From positions 186,001 to 250,000 of the forward strand of contig NZ_BRVS01000004.1 in NCBI RefSeq assembly GCF_026011795.1: 64,000 nucleotides of DNA, read 5' to 3'. The notes under the pieces were generated by a model, which did no database searches, was not told the DNA's origin, and saw only the letters and a list, made by a program, of their open reading frames with translations. This DNA is from Arthrobacter mangrovi (GTDB taxonomy: Bacteria > Actinomycetota > Actinomycetes > Actinomycetales > Micrococcaceae). Position 1 is the stretch's first letter. Every line of letters begins with the position of its first letter. Positions 24,616 to 32,744 of the stretch are shown here, piece after piece. The translations under genes and the position numbers were made by a program.

Positions 24616-25488
24616 GTGGTGGATTTGAACCTGATCCGGGTATTTTCTGCTGTCATCGAGGAAGGCTCGGTGACAGCGGCCGCGGAGCGATTGAAGATGT
24701 CCCAGCCGTCCGTCACCCAAGGTTTGAACAGATTGCGCCGGGCAACGGGAAGTGATCTATTCCGGCGCCAAGGGCGTGGAATTGCCCCCACCCGCGCGGC
24801 CTTGCAGCTGTATGAAGAGGTCGGCAGGCTTCCCATGATTGCCGATGCGGCTATTGATCGGCTCTCGCGGTTTGACCCGCCGACCGCCCGGACTACCTTT
24901 CGCGTCGCGCTAACTGATCTCGGGCAGACTGTATTCCTCCCGGCGCTGGTGTCGGGCCTCGCGGCGGCTGCTCCGCACTGCAGTCTGGATGTCGTTAATC
25001 TCGACACCGAGACGGCAGGCGACGGCCTTGTTGCGGGGGACCTGGACCTCGCCGTCTCGTCTACGCTCCTCGAGGGAGCGCTGCGCACTTCGATCATTCG
25101 CTGGGATCGGTACTGCTGTGTGTCGAAGCGCGATCGGTTCGGAGGCGGAACTCCCACCTTGGAAGAAATGACGTTGCTGCCTCGGGTGGTGGTCCGGGGA
25201 ACGACAGGACATGCGCTCATGCACTCCCTCCTGCCGCCCCCTGTGGAAGGTTCGGTTCACGTGTCAGGGTTCGGGGCAATTCCGGGGATCCTGGCTGCAT
25301 CAGAGCTGATCGCCTTCGTCCCGGAGGTGGTGACCGCGGATTGGGTCGCTCGATGGGGCTTCGCGGTCAGTCCCTTGCCGCGTGAGGAGTTCGCGGCCCC
25401 CGTTCGCGCCCACGCGGCTCTCGACACCTCATCCTCGGCAACGGCTTGGTTCGTTGAGTGGGCGATCGAGACAATGCGGTCCCTATAG
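24616..25488 (+). CDS. LysR-family transcriptional regulator
   Basis: 290 aa from GTG 24616, chosen because AGGAGG (24604-24609) lies 6 nt upstream; the adjacent GTG 24619 is equally in frame. Residues 1-60 are a LysR winged HTH (DLNLIRVFSAVIEEGSVTAA, SQPSVTQGLNRLR). The effector domain resembles NahR/aromatic-acid sensors and the protein at 20506-21393, though the two are clearly divergent. It precedes the benzaldehyde dehydrogenase and benzoylformate decarboxylase genes on the same strand and probably activates them, binding in the upstream or the 25489-25701 gap. Confidence 0.8.
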   Translation: MVDLNLIRVFSAVIEEGSVTAAAERLKMSQPSVTQGLNRLRRATGSDLFRRQGRGIAPTRAALQLYEEVGRLPMIADAAIDRLSRFDPPTARTTFRVALTDLGQTVFLPALVSGLAAAAPHCSLDVVNLDTETAGDGLVAGDLDLAVSSTLLEGALRTSIIRWDRYCCVSKRDRFGGGTPTLEEMTLLPRVVVRGTTGHALMHSLLPPPVEGSVHVSGFGAIPGILAASELIAFVPEVVTADWVARWGFAVSPLPREEFAAPVRAHAALDTSSSATAWFVEWAIETMRSL

Positions 25489-25701
25489 CGACGCCTAGCT
25501 CAGCGTCCGCCCGCCTCTCCATCTTTGGAGGGTTTAGGGCATCAGTCTTTCGGAGGGTAGTCATGGGACCAACTCATAAGCTGGACCTATGGAACCTGCC
25601 TTCATTCTTTATTAGACCCCGGTGATCAGTCTCACCTAACCTCTATATGTCTTCTCAGAACTGCGGTTCGGAGACCACTTCGATTACCGAAAGAGGCTTT
25701 C
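25489..25701 (+). promoter_or_regulatory. Upstream region of the benzaldehyde dehydrogenase gene
   Basis: 213 bp without a gene. It has a TATATG box (about 25645-25650) in CTCTATATGTC and GAAAGAGG just before the ATG at 25702. A promoter here would drive the dehydrogenase-decarboxylase genes. Confidence 0.35.
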
Positions 25702-27210
25702 ATGACTGCTACGGCCACCACCTCCCCCGACGTCCGCACTGCCGCCGTCTCCGTTATTGACGGACTTCAGGCCGGAAGCTTCATTGGCGGCGTCTGGAGG
25801 GACGGCTCCTCGAAGCGTCCTATCACTGTCACCGCTGCGTTGGACGGGACCGTGCTGCGCCGCTTCTCTGGAGCGTCTGCCCAAGATGTGGACCAGGCGT
25901 ACGAAACCGCCGCAGCTGCCCAAAAGGAATGGGCCAACGTTCCCCCTACCGAGCGCGCCGCCATCATCAGCCGGGCCGCTGACATCCTGGAGCGCCGTCG
26001 ACCCAAGCTCACCGCGCTGCTGCGCATCGAATCTGGATCCTCGGCTCTTAAGGCCAATATCGAGGTCAGCGCCGCCGTGGGTATCACGCGTGAGTCCGCA
26101 ACGTTCCCGAACCGGTCCCACGGGACCCTGCATCCGTCCGCTTTCCCGGGCAAGGAAAACCGCGTTTACCGCGAGGCCCTCGGCGTCATCGGCGTGATCT
26201 CCCCCTGGAACTTTCCCTTGCACCTGTCCATTCGTTCCGTTGCTCCGGCCCTTGCCCTGGGCAATGCGGTCGTCCTGAAGCCGGCCTCGGACACCCCGGT
26301 CTCCGGCGGACTGGTCATCGCCGAGATCTTCGAGGAAGCCGGCCTCCCCCAGGGCCTGCTGTCCGTCGTGGCCGGCGCCGGGTCGGAGATCGGAGATCAC
26401 TTCGTCCAGCATCCGATCCCTTCGATGATTTCCTTCACCGGATCGACCCCGGTGGGACAACGCGTGGCATCCCTGGCCGCCCAGGGCCACCTGAAGAAGG
26501 TCGCTCTGGAACTGGGCGGGAACGCTCCACTGGTGGTCCTGGACGACGCCGACCTTGAGGGGGCCGTCAACGGCGCCCTGATGGCCAAGTTCCTCCACCA
26601 GGGCCAGATCTGCATGGCCGCGAACCGCATCATCGTGGACGCGTCCGTCTACGACGAGTTCGTTGACCGCTTCGCCGCCCGGGCACGAGAGCTCGTGGCC
26701 GGGGACACCACCGACGACAGCGTCATTATCGGACCGGTCGTCAACGACGAACAGGTTGCCACGGTGGCCGGGCTGATTGAGGCCGCCCGCCAGCAGGGCG
26801 CCCGTGAGGTCGTCGGGGGCCAGCTCGACGGGCGTCTGGTGGGCCCGCATGTCTTCGCCGACGTGACCGAGGACATGGACATCGCTAGGGACGAAATTTT
26901 CGGTCCCGCCGTCGGGATCATCAAGGCCCATGGCGAAGAAGAAGCTCTGCGGATCGCCAACAACACCGAATTCGGGTTGTCCTCCGCCGTCTTTACCCGG
27001 GACGTTGAGCGCGGTGTCCGGTTTGCCCGCGGCGTGAAGGCAGGCATGACCCACGTCAACGACTCCACGGTTAACGACGAACCGCATGTCATGTTCGGCG
27101 GCGAGAAGAACTCCGGCCTGGGCCGGTTCAACGGCGAGCAGGCGATCGAGGATTTCACGACCCTGCACTGGGTGGGCGTGCGCTCTGCCATGGGGCCCGT
27201 CCCGTTCTGA
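25702..27210 (+). CDS. Aldehyde dehydrogenase, probable NAD(P)-benzaldehyde dehydrogenase
   Basis: 502 aa, complete ALDH fold. The NAD-binding region holds VISPWNFPL and FTGSTPVGQRV, the general-base Glu is in ELGGNAPLV, and the catalytic Cys in HQGQICMAANRI; C-terminal GEKNSGLGRF is typical. The sequence belongs to the benzaldehyde/vanillin-type dehydrogenase branch. It sits 135 nt before the benzoylformate decarboxylase gene, whose product benzaldehyde it would oxidise to benzoate. No benzoate-degrading genes are in the window, so benzoate must be processed elsewhere. Confidence 0.8.
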   Translation: MTATATTSPDVRTAAVSVIDGLQAGSFIGGVWRDGSSKRPITVTAALDGTVLRRFSGASAQDVDQAYETAAAAQKEWANVPPTERAAIISRAADILERRRPKLTALLRIESGSSALKANIEVSAAVGITRESATFPNRSHGTLHPSAFPGKENRVYREALGVIGVISPWNFPLHLSIRSVAPALALGNAVVLKPASDTPVSGGLVIAEIFEEAGLPQGLLSVVAGAGSEIGDHFVQHPIPSMISFTGSTPVGQRVASLAAQGHLKKVALELGGNAPLVVLDDADLEGAVNGALMAKFLHQGQICMAANRIIVDASVYDEFVDRFAARARELVAGDTTDDSVIIGPVVNDEQVATVAGLIEAARQQGAREVVGGQLDGRLVGPHVFADVTEDMDIARDEIFGPAVGIIKAHGEEEALRIANNTEFGLSSAVFTRDVERGVRFARGVKAGMTHVNDSTVNDEPHVMFGGEKNSGLGRFNGEQAIEDFTTLHWVGVRSAMGPVPF

Positions 27211-27345
27211 TCCCCCGACGGATTCGGATCGGCGATCGCTGCCCCTGTCGGCAACGTGTGCGGCATGGTCCGGATCGGCAGCAAGCCGCCGCCAGCACCA
27301 CGCCCGCGGCTACCTACGCAGCGAATATTTGAAAGAGGAACGCGC

Positions 27346-28953
27346 ATGACCACCAAGAAGACCGTTCTGGAATCGAGCCTGGATGTGTTTCGTGCCCACG
27401 GCGTGACCACCGTCTTCGGGAACCCCGGGTCCAATGAACTCCCGTTCCTCGCTGGCCTCGACGAAGACTTCGATTTCGTCCTTGGCCTGCACGAGCAGGT
27501 GGTCGTGGGCATGGCCGAGGGCTATGCCCGCGCCACAGGGCGACCGGCCCTAGTGAATCTTCATGCGGCGTCAGGTTCCGGCAATGCCATGGGGGCGCTG
27601 ACCAACGCCCACTACGGGCACATCCCCATGGTCATTCTGGCCGGGCAGCAGGTTCGGCGCACCGTGGGCCAGGAGACAATGCTCGCCAGCGCGGATGCCG
27701 CAACACTGCCGGCGCCGCTCGTGAAGTACTCGCACGAACCCCTCGCTGCCGCCGACGTGCCGCGGACCCTGGCCCAGGCCGTTTTTGAGACCTCTATCCA
27801 GCCGTGCGGTCCGGTGTACGTGTCGGTCCCCCTCGACGACTGGGCCGAAACGGCCCTTGAAGACGACTCGCTGCTGACTGAGCGCTCAGTCGCCACCTCC
27901 GGCGACCTGGCTCCCGCGTTGGCGCAGGAACTTATCTCCATCGTTGACGGCGCGAAGAGCCTTGCCCTTATCGTCGGCCCCCAGGTGGACGCCGCTGCCG
28001 TGCAGGACCCTGCCATCTTCGAGGCAGTGGCTTCTCTGGCGGAGAAGGCCAATGCCTCGGTCTACATTGCGCCCTCTCCATCGCGGTGTCCCTTCCCGAC
28101 CACGCACCCGAATTTCGAGGGTGTCCTCGTCCCGGGCATTACGTCGGTACGAGAGCGCCTCGCCGGCCACGACGTGGTCTTCGTCCTGGGCGCCCCCGTC
28201 TTCCGCTACCACCGCTGGGAGCCGGGCAACTACCTTGCCGCAGGCACACAGGTCGTACACCTCACTCAGGACCCCCGCGAAGCAACACGGGCACCCTACG
28301 GGCGGGCGGTCGTCGCCGAGGTCGCCAGCGCAGCAAAGACCCTGTCTGAGGGCGTGACGGACCGCGGCCAGCGGCGCGGGGCACGCGGCACCCGCGCCCT
28401 GCCCGCGGCCAAGACCTCCCCGGAAGGCATGACGGGCACCGAAATCCTCGAAGTCCTCAACGCCCACGCCAACGATACCGTGGCCTACGTGAACGAGACG
28501 ACCACCCTGGATCTGGAATACCTCGAGCGCATCGCCATCGAGCGCCCAAGCATGTACCACTTCCCGGCATCGGGCGGCCTCGGTTTCGGCCTCCCGGCGG
28601 CGGTCGGAATGTCGCTGGGCGATCCCGAGAAGACCATCGTCGCGACGGTGGGCGATGGCTCCGCCAACTACGGGATCACTGCCCTGTACACCGCGGCCCA
28701 GCGCCAGACGCGAACAGTGTTCGTCATCGTCAACAACTCCAGCTACGGGGCTCTGGCGGCGTTCGCCCAGCGCATGGGTGTGCCGGACGTTCCCGGTCTC
28801 CAGCTCGGCAGGATCGATTTCGTCGCCATTGCCGAAGGCTACGGGGTTCCGGCCCAGAGGACGGAGACCCGCGAGGAATTCGAGCTGGTCTATAGGAAGG
28901 CCTTGGAGGGAAGCGGCCCCTTTCTCATCGATGCACAGGTCGTCGCCGACTAA
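27346..28953 (+). CDS. mdlC: Benzoylformate decarboxylase
   Basis: 535 aa from ATG 27346 (GAGGAA 6-7 nt upstream); typical length ~530. Landmarks of the Pseudomonas enzyme are all kept: the active-site Ser in NPGSNELPF (S29), cofactor-activating E50 in LGLHEQ, H73 in NLHAASGSGNAMG, the second active-site His in FRYHRWEPG, and the ThDP/Mg motif GDGSANY...NNSSYG. It decarboxylates phenylglyoxylate to benzaldehyde. The flanking benzaldehyde dehydrogenase and 2-hydroxyacid dehydrogenase fit the mandelate pathway. A stretch of Arg/Gly/Ala (about residues 340-360) between domains two and three looks like a variable linker. Confidence 0.88.
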   Translation: MTTKKTVLESSLDVFRAHGVTTVFGNPGSNELPFLAGLDEDFDFVLGLHEQVVVGMAEGYARATGRPALVNLHAASGSGNAMGALTNAHYGHIPMVILAGQQVRRTVGQETMLASADAATLPAPLVKYSHEPLAAADVPRTLAQAVFETSIQPCGPVYVSVPLDDWAETALEDDSLLTERSVATSGDLAPALAQELISIVDGAKSLALIVGPQVDAAAVQDPAIFEAVASLAEKANASVYIAPSPSRCPFPTTHPNFEGVLVPGITSVRERLAGHDVVFVLGAPVFRYHRWEPGNYLAAGTQVVHLTQDPREATRAPYGRAVVAEVASAAKTLSEGVTDRGQRRGARGTRALPAAKTSPEGMTGTEILEVLNAHANDTVAYVNETTTLDLEYLERIAIERPSMYHFPASGGLGFGLPAAVGMSLGDPEKTIVATVGDGSANYGITALYTAAQRQTRTVFVIVNNSSYGALAAFAQRMGVPDVPGLQLGRIDFVAIAEGYGVPAQRTETREEFELVYRKALEGSGPFLIDAQVVAD

Positions 28954-29038
28954 ACCGCCGCAAGGCGTCAGCACAGGGACAGGCTCATGCCGGCAAGCGA
29001 GCAGAGTTTGAGTCCTCGGAAAGAAAAGGGGCCATGAA

Positions 29039-29956
29039 GTGAAAACGGCAATTGTGGGGGCGGGTGCCATGGGCCAACTCTTCGGCGCCCGGTTGCAGCT
29101 GGCAGGCACGGACGTAGTCTTCCTCGACACGAACCAGGCCACCATCGATGTGCTCAACGCGCGGGGAGTGACTCTCCAGACCGAGTCTCGCACCGAGCAC
29201 ACTCCAGCCCGAGCCGCCCGAGCCTCCGAGCTGGACGAAACGTTCGATCTGTTCATCATCTTCACCAAGGGATTCCATACGCAGGCGGCCGTAGCCTCCA
29301 TCGCGCACCTCATCGGCGCTGAGAGCTGCGGCTTGACGCTGCAGAACGGCCTCGGGAATGCCGAACGCCTCCAGGAGTACTTCGGACCATCGAAAACCCT
29401 GCTGGGAGTGACCGACTTCCCCGCCGATCTGTCAGCACCCGGCATGGTGTCCAGCAACAGTCGTGGGAAAGTAAGACTCGGGGCCCTCGGCAACGTACCC
29501 AGGTTGCCCAACATCGCCCAACTCTTGGACTCCGCTGACCTGCATGCGGCAGTGGAGCAGGACATCCGAATCCCCGTGTGGGAAAAGGTCGCTTTCAACG
29601 CCGCTTTGAACACACTCAGCGCAGTCACTGGCCTAACCGTAGGAGGGATAGGCGCCGATCCCCACGCCCGCGGACTCGTTGCCTCGGTGCTTGAGGAAAC
29701 CCTGGCTGTGGCCGGACGCCTGCAAATCGACGTCTCCCGGCAGCGCATCGAGGCAGCGCTCGATAACGCATTCGCTCACCACACACATCACAAGACCTCC
29801 ATGTTGATGGACCGGGAGGCAGGCCGCCCCACAGAGATTGACACAATTGGAGGAGCGGTCGTTCGACTCGGACAGGACAACGGCGTCAGCACTCCCGTAC
29901 TGGCTACCTTGTGCGAACTGGTCCGCACCGCTGCACGCCCAGGGGATAACCGATGA
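29039..29956 (+). CDS. Ketopantoate reductase-family dehydrogenase, candidate D-mandelate dehydrogenase
   Basis: 305 aa from GTG 29039. NAD(P) motif GAGAMG (7-12), KPR-type Lys K77, LQNGLGN (101-107), the catalytic Lys K183 and Asn N187/N191 in PVWEKVAFNAALNTL, and the C-terminal ApbA_C helical domain with a conserved E-I-D near TEIDTIGG. PanE makes pantoate, but the KPR superfamily also includes NAD-dependent D-2-hydroxyacid/D-mandelate dehydrogenases of lactic acid bacteria. Being 85 nt after mdlC, this is the natural candidate for D-(R)-mandelate oxidation to phenylglyoxylate. PanE function cannot be excluded by sequence alone. Confidence 0.75.
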   Translation: MKTAIVGAGAMGQLFGARLQLAGTDVVFLDTNQATIDVLNARGVTLQTESRTEHTPARAARASELDETFDLFIIFTKGFHTQAAVASIAHLIGAESCGLTLQNGLGNAERLQEYFGPSKTLLGVTDFPADLSAPGMVSSNSRGKVRLGALGNVPRLPNIAQLLDSADLHAAVEQDIRIPVWEKVAFNAALNTLSAVTGLTVGGIGADPHARGLVASVLEETLAVAGRLQIDVSRQRIEAALDNAFAHHTHHKTSMLMDREAGRPTEIDTIGGAVVRLGQDNGVSTPVLATLCELVRTAARPGDNR

Positions 29957-30777
29957 TGGACGGCCCCCGCTTAACTGGTCCATGAACACCACGAGCGCAA
30001 CCGGCTGGCATAAAACGTTCAGTCTGCGCAGCACTGTCACCAGTTCAATGCTTCTCCTGTCACGCCGCTTCGGAAGGACGGGCGTCTACGGTCACCCGAT
30101 GCCGCCCGCCGTTCCTAAGCCGTACGGCAGTGGGCAGAACTCAAGCCGCGTCCATCCTCGAGGCACGCGAGAACTACGACGACGCCGTAACCGGGCAGGG
30201 CTGAGGTCCGCTCGCCCGTTCTGTGCGTGCTTTTGAGATCTGGACGGTCACCCCGGCAGACCAAGATCGGAGGAATGCAATGGACTCCCAAGACGAGGAT
30301 CTTTAGAAGCGGTTCGAGCGCTAGCGGAGTCTAGAACGGGGCTCACTGAGAGCAGCGTGCAGGCAGAGCCACGGCATGCTGCCGTGTTTGTGAAGTTGTT
30401 GTCCGGTCCGCTGGACACCGCTTGGCTGCTCTTAATGCCAGCCCGCGACCCCTGTCGCATAAGCCGGTCCTCCACCGCACCGCTCACTTGCCGTAAACCA
30501 CGCACAGAAAACGCTGTGTTTCCGGGGTTCTCGGATTGGCGTATGCCCCGCCCACAAAAAAGCCCGCTGATGGCACCTCAAGCGCTCCAAGCCAGCGAAC
30601 TCCACTGGTTCCTAATTGTCTGTCGTCAGTCACTGCCCGACGTCGATCTTGAGCTGAAATCCCCGCGATGGCCTCGTCAACTGCTGGCTTCCAGAATGCA
30701 AGCCAGCATACTGCCGGCGCTACGAACAGGGGACAAGCACTATGAGAAAGCGACAAGTGGATGGAGGCCCTACAGCG
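29957..30777. other. Gene-poor stretch between the mandelate island and dnaB
   Basis: 821 bp with only short, uncharacteristic open frames. One aborted start is seen: GGAGGAATGCAATGG (about 30270) gives an 8-codon frame that ends at TAG, and in-frame stops recur. No tRNA, transposase or terminal repeat was recognised. The abrupt change from coherent genes to broken frames on both sides of the island suggests past insertion or deletion near dnaB. Confidence 0.4.
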
Positions 30778-32148
30778 CTACCCGCTCTCGACCGCCATGT
30801 TGGCGAAGCGCGAGTAGTGGCCCTGGAAGCCCACGACGATGGTTTTCGTGGGGCCGTTACGGTGCTTCGCCACGATCACGTCCGCCTCGCCGGCGCGCGG
30901 CGATTCCTTGTCGTAGATGTCCTCGCGGTGCAGCAGGATGACCATGTCCGCATCCTGCTCGATGCTGCCGGATTCGCGGAGGTCGGAAACCATCGGCTTC
31001 TTGTCCGTCCGCTGCTCGGAACCACGGTTCAGCTGCGACAGGGCGATGACGGGCACCTCGAGCTCTTTGGCCAGCAGCTTCAGCGCACGGGAAAACTCGG
31101 ACACTTCCTGCTGGCGGGATTCGACGCGCTTGCCGGACGACATTAGCTGCAGGTAGTCCAGCACGACCAGCTTCAGGTCGTGCCGCTGCTTGAGCCGGCG
31201 GCACTTCGCCCGGATCTCCATCAAGGACATGTTCGGGCTGTCGTCAATGAAGAGCGGCGCGTCATTCATCCGGCCCATCGTGGTGGCGATCTTGCCCCAC
31301 TGCTCGTCCTTGATCGTGCCTTTGCGGAGGTCCTGCAGGCCGATCGTGGCCTCCGCCGACAGCAGGCGCATGGCAATCTCGTTGCGTCCCATTTCCAGCG
31401 AGAAGAACACGGTGGTCATGTTGTTCTTGATCGCGGCCGATCGAGCGAAATCCAGTGCGAAGGTCGACTTGCCGACCGCGGGCCGGGCCGCGATGACGAT
31501 CATCTGGCCGCCGTGCAGGCCCTGGGTGAGCTCGTCGAGCTCGTAGAAGCCGGTGGGGACGCCGGTAAGCCCCTCGCCGCGATGCCCGGCGGACTCGATC
31601 TCGTCCACCGTGGACTCGATGATGTCCTTGAGCGGCACGTAGTCTTCGGCGCTGCGCCGCTCGGCCACAGTGTAGATCTCCGCCTGCGCCTGGTTGACGA
31701 TGTCGTCGACTTCGCCGTCCTGGGAGTAGCCGAGCTGGACGATCTTGGTGCCGGCGTTGACGAGGCGGCGGAGCACGGCACGCTCACGGACGATCTCCGC
31801 GTAGAAGCCGGCGTTGGCCGCCGTCGGAACCGACTGGATCAGGGTGTGCAGGTACGCCGGACCGCCGATGCGGGTGATTTCGCCGCGCTTGGTCAGCAGG
31901 TCGGACACGGTGACGGCGTCGGCCGGTTCGCCGCGGCCGTAGAGGTCAATGACGGCCTCATAGATGCTCTCGTGGGCCGGCCGGTAGAAGTCATTGCCGC
32001 GCAGGATCTCCACGACGTCGGCGATGGCGTCCTTGGACAACATCATGCCGCCCAGCACCGATTGTTCGGCGACGAGGTCCTGCGGCGGCGTCCTGGCGAA
32101 ATCCGGTTCCCGACTTGTTTGGGCGGAGTCCGATTGAACTGCTGTCAC
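30778..32148 (-). CDS. dnaB: Replicative DNA helicase DnaB
   Basis: 456 aa from GTG 32148; the frame runs to a GTG at 32193 (471 aa) that has AAGGAG too close to be useful, so the start is not settled. N-terminal DnaB domain (TPPQDLVAEQSVLGGMMLS), then the RecA-like C-terminal domain with Walker A in AARPAVGKST, the SLEMGRNEIAMRLL region and Walker B in VVLDYLQLM. It forms the hexameric helicase that unwinds the replication fork. No intein interrupts it. It usually lies next to rplI in actinobacteria; here about 6 kb of other genes separate the two. Nine DnaA-box-like sites lie upstream. Confidence 0.93.
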   Translation of the reverse strand: MTAVQSDSAQTSREPDFARTPPQDLVAEQSVLGGMMLSKDAIADVVEILRGNDFYRPAHESIYEAVIDLYGRGEPADAVTVSDLLTKRGEITRIGGPAYLHTLIQSVPTAANAGFYAEIVRERAVLRRLVNAGTKIVQLGYSQDGEVDDIVNQAQAEIYTVAERRSAEDYVPLKDIIESTVDEIESAGHRGEGLTGVPTGFYELDELTQGLHGGQMIVIAARPAVGKSTFALDFARSAAIKNNMTTVFFSLEMGRNEIAMRLLSAEATIGLQDLRKGTIKDEQWGKIATTMGRMNDAPLFIDDSPNMSLMEIRAKCRRLKQRHDLKLVVLDYLQLMSSGKRVESRQQEVSEFSRALKLLAKELEVPVIALSQLNRGSEQRTDKKPMVSDLRESGSIEQDADMVILLHREDIYDKESPRAGEADVIVAKHRNGPTKTIVVGFQGHYSRFANMAVESG

Positions 32149-32346
32149 CGCTGCCTGCTTTCTGTCCTCGACGCTGCTTCTGCCAGCCGGCACACTCCTT
32201 GGCGGAGGGGGCCGGCCGATTCCTATGTATCAACCGCTTCCGACACTTCCGCCCGGCGCCGGGCAGGGCAATATAGCCCCGGACGGCGCCGAAACAAGGA
32301 GGAATACCCGGTACGTTAGTCCTCTTTGTGCGGCCCGCAAAGCCAG

Positions 32347-32606
32347 TTATCCACCGGTCCTGTGGATACATTGTGGATTGGCTGGCGTGTCTTGTGCACA
32401 GACTGTGTGGATAACTGTGGATAACCTTGTTAACTCGGCAGTAACATGCCTCTGACCTGCATAAATGCCCTGCACAGCCTGTGGATCAAAGAAAATCAGC
32501 GTGATCTTTTCCCCAACACTGTGGGTTTGACAAGTGTGGGAAAGGGCCGTAGGGGACGAATGTCCACACCGTTATCCACAGGATGCGCGGCTTCTCCCGT
32601 GGATAA
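32347..32606. other. DnaA-box cluster upstream of dnaB
   Basis: Nine 9-mers match TTATCCACA with at most two changes. Three are perfect: 32406-32414 and 32416-32424 (minus orientation, exactly 10 bp apart) and 32572-32580 (plus). Others: TTATCCACC 32347-32355; TGTGGATAC 32361-32369; TGTGGATTG 32372-32380; TGTGGATCA 32480-32488; ATGTCCACA 32560-32568; CGTGGATAA 32598-32606. The density is like that of a replication origin. The lack of dnaA and dnaN here makes a DnaA-titrating or regulatory locus, or a former origin copy, more likely than the main oriC. Confidence 0.7.
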
Positions 32607-32744
32607 CGCCGTGGTTCTTCGCGGCTGGGCCTGCATCGATGCCCGATGGGACCTGTTCGGCGGACGGCATAGCCCCAAAATCGGGTGGCTGCCATTCGCG
32701 ACCCCGCCCCAAGGTCCCGCGAACGTGCCCGTAGGATTAATCAC

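Noticed and set aside
30290-30340. A tRNA-like TTCGAGCGC segment
   Set aside because: No acceptor stem or cloverleaf could be drawn around it.
29838-30941. Several 80-190-codon frames on both strands between the ketopantoate-reductase-family gene and dnaB
   Set aside because: Arg/Ser/Pro-rich, overlapping each other, without RBS or recognisable motif; one overlaps dnaB.
32347-32606. Calling the DnaA-box cluster the chromosomal oriC
   Set aside because: dnaA, dnaN, rpmH and the parAB neighbours that mark actinobacterial oriC are absent; only DnaA binding potential can be claimed.
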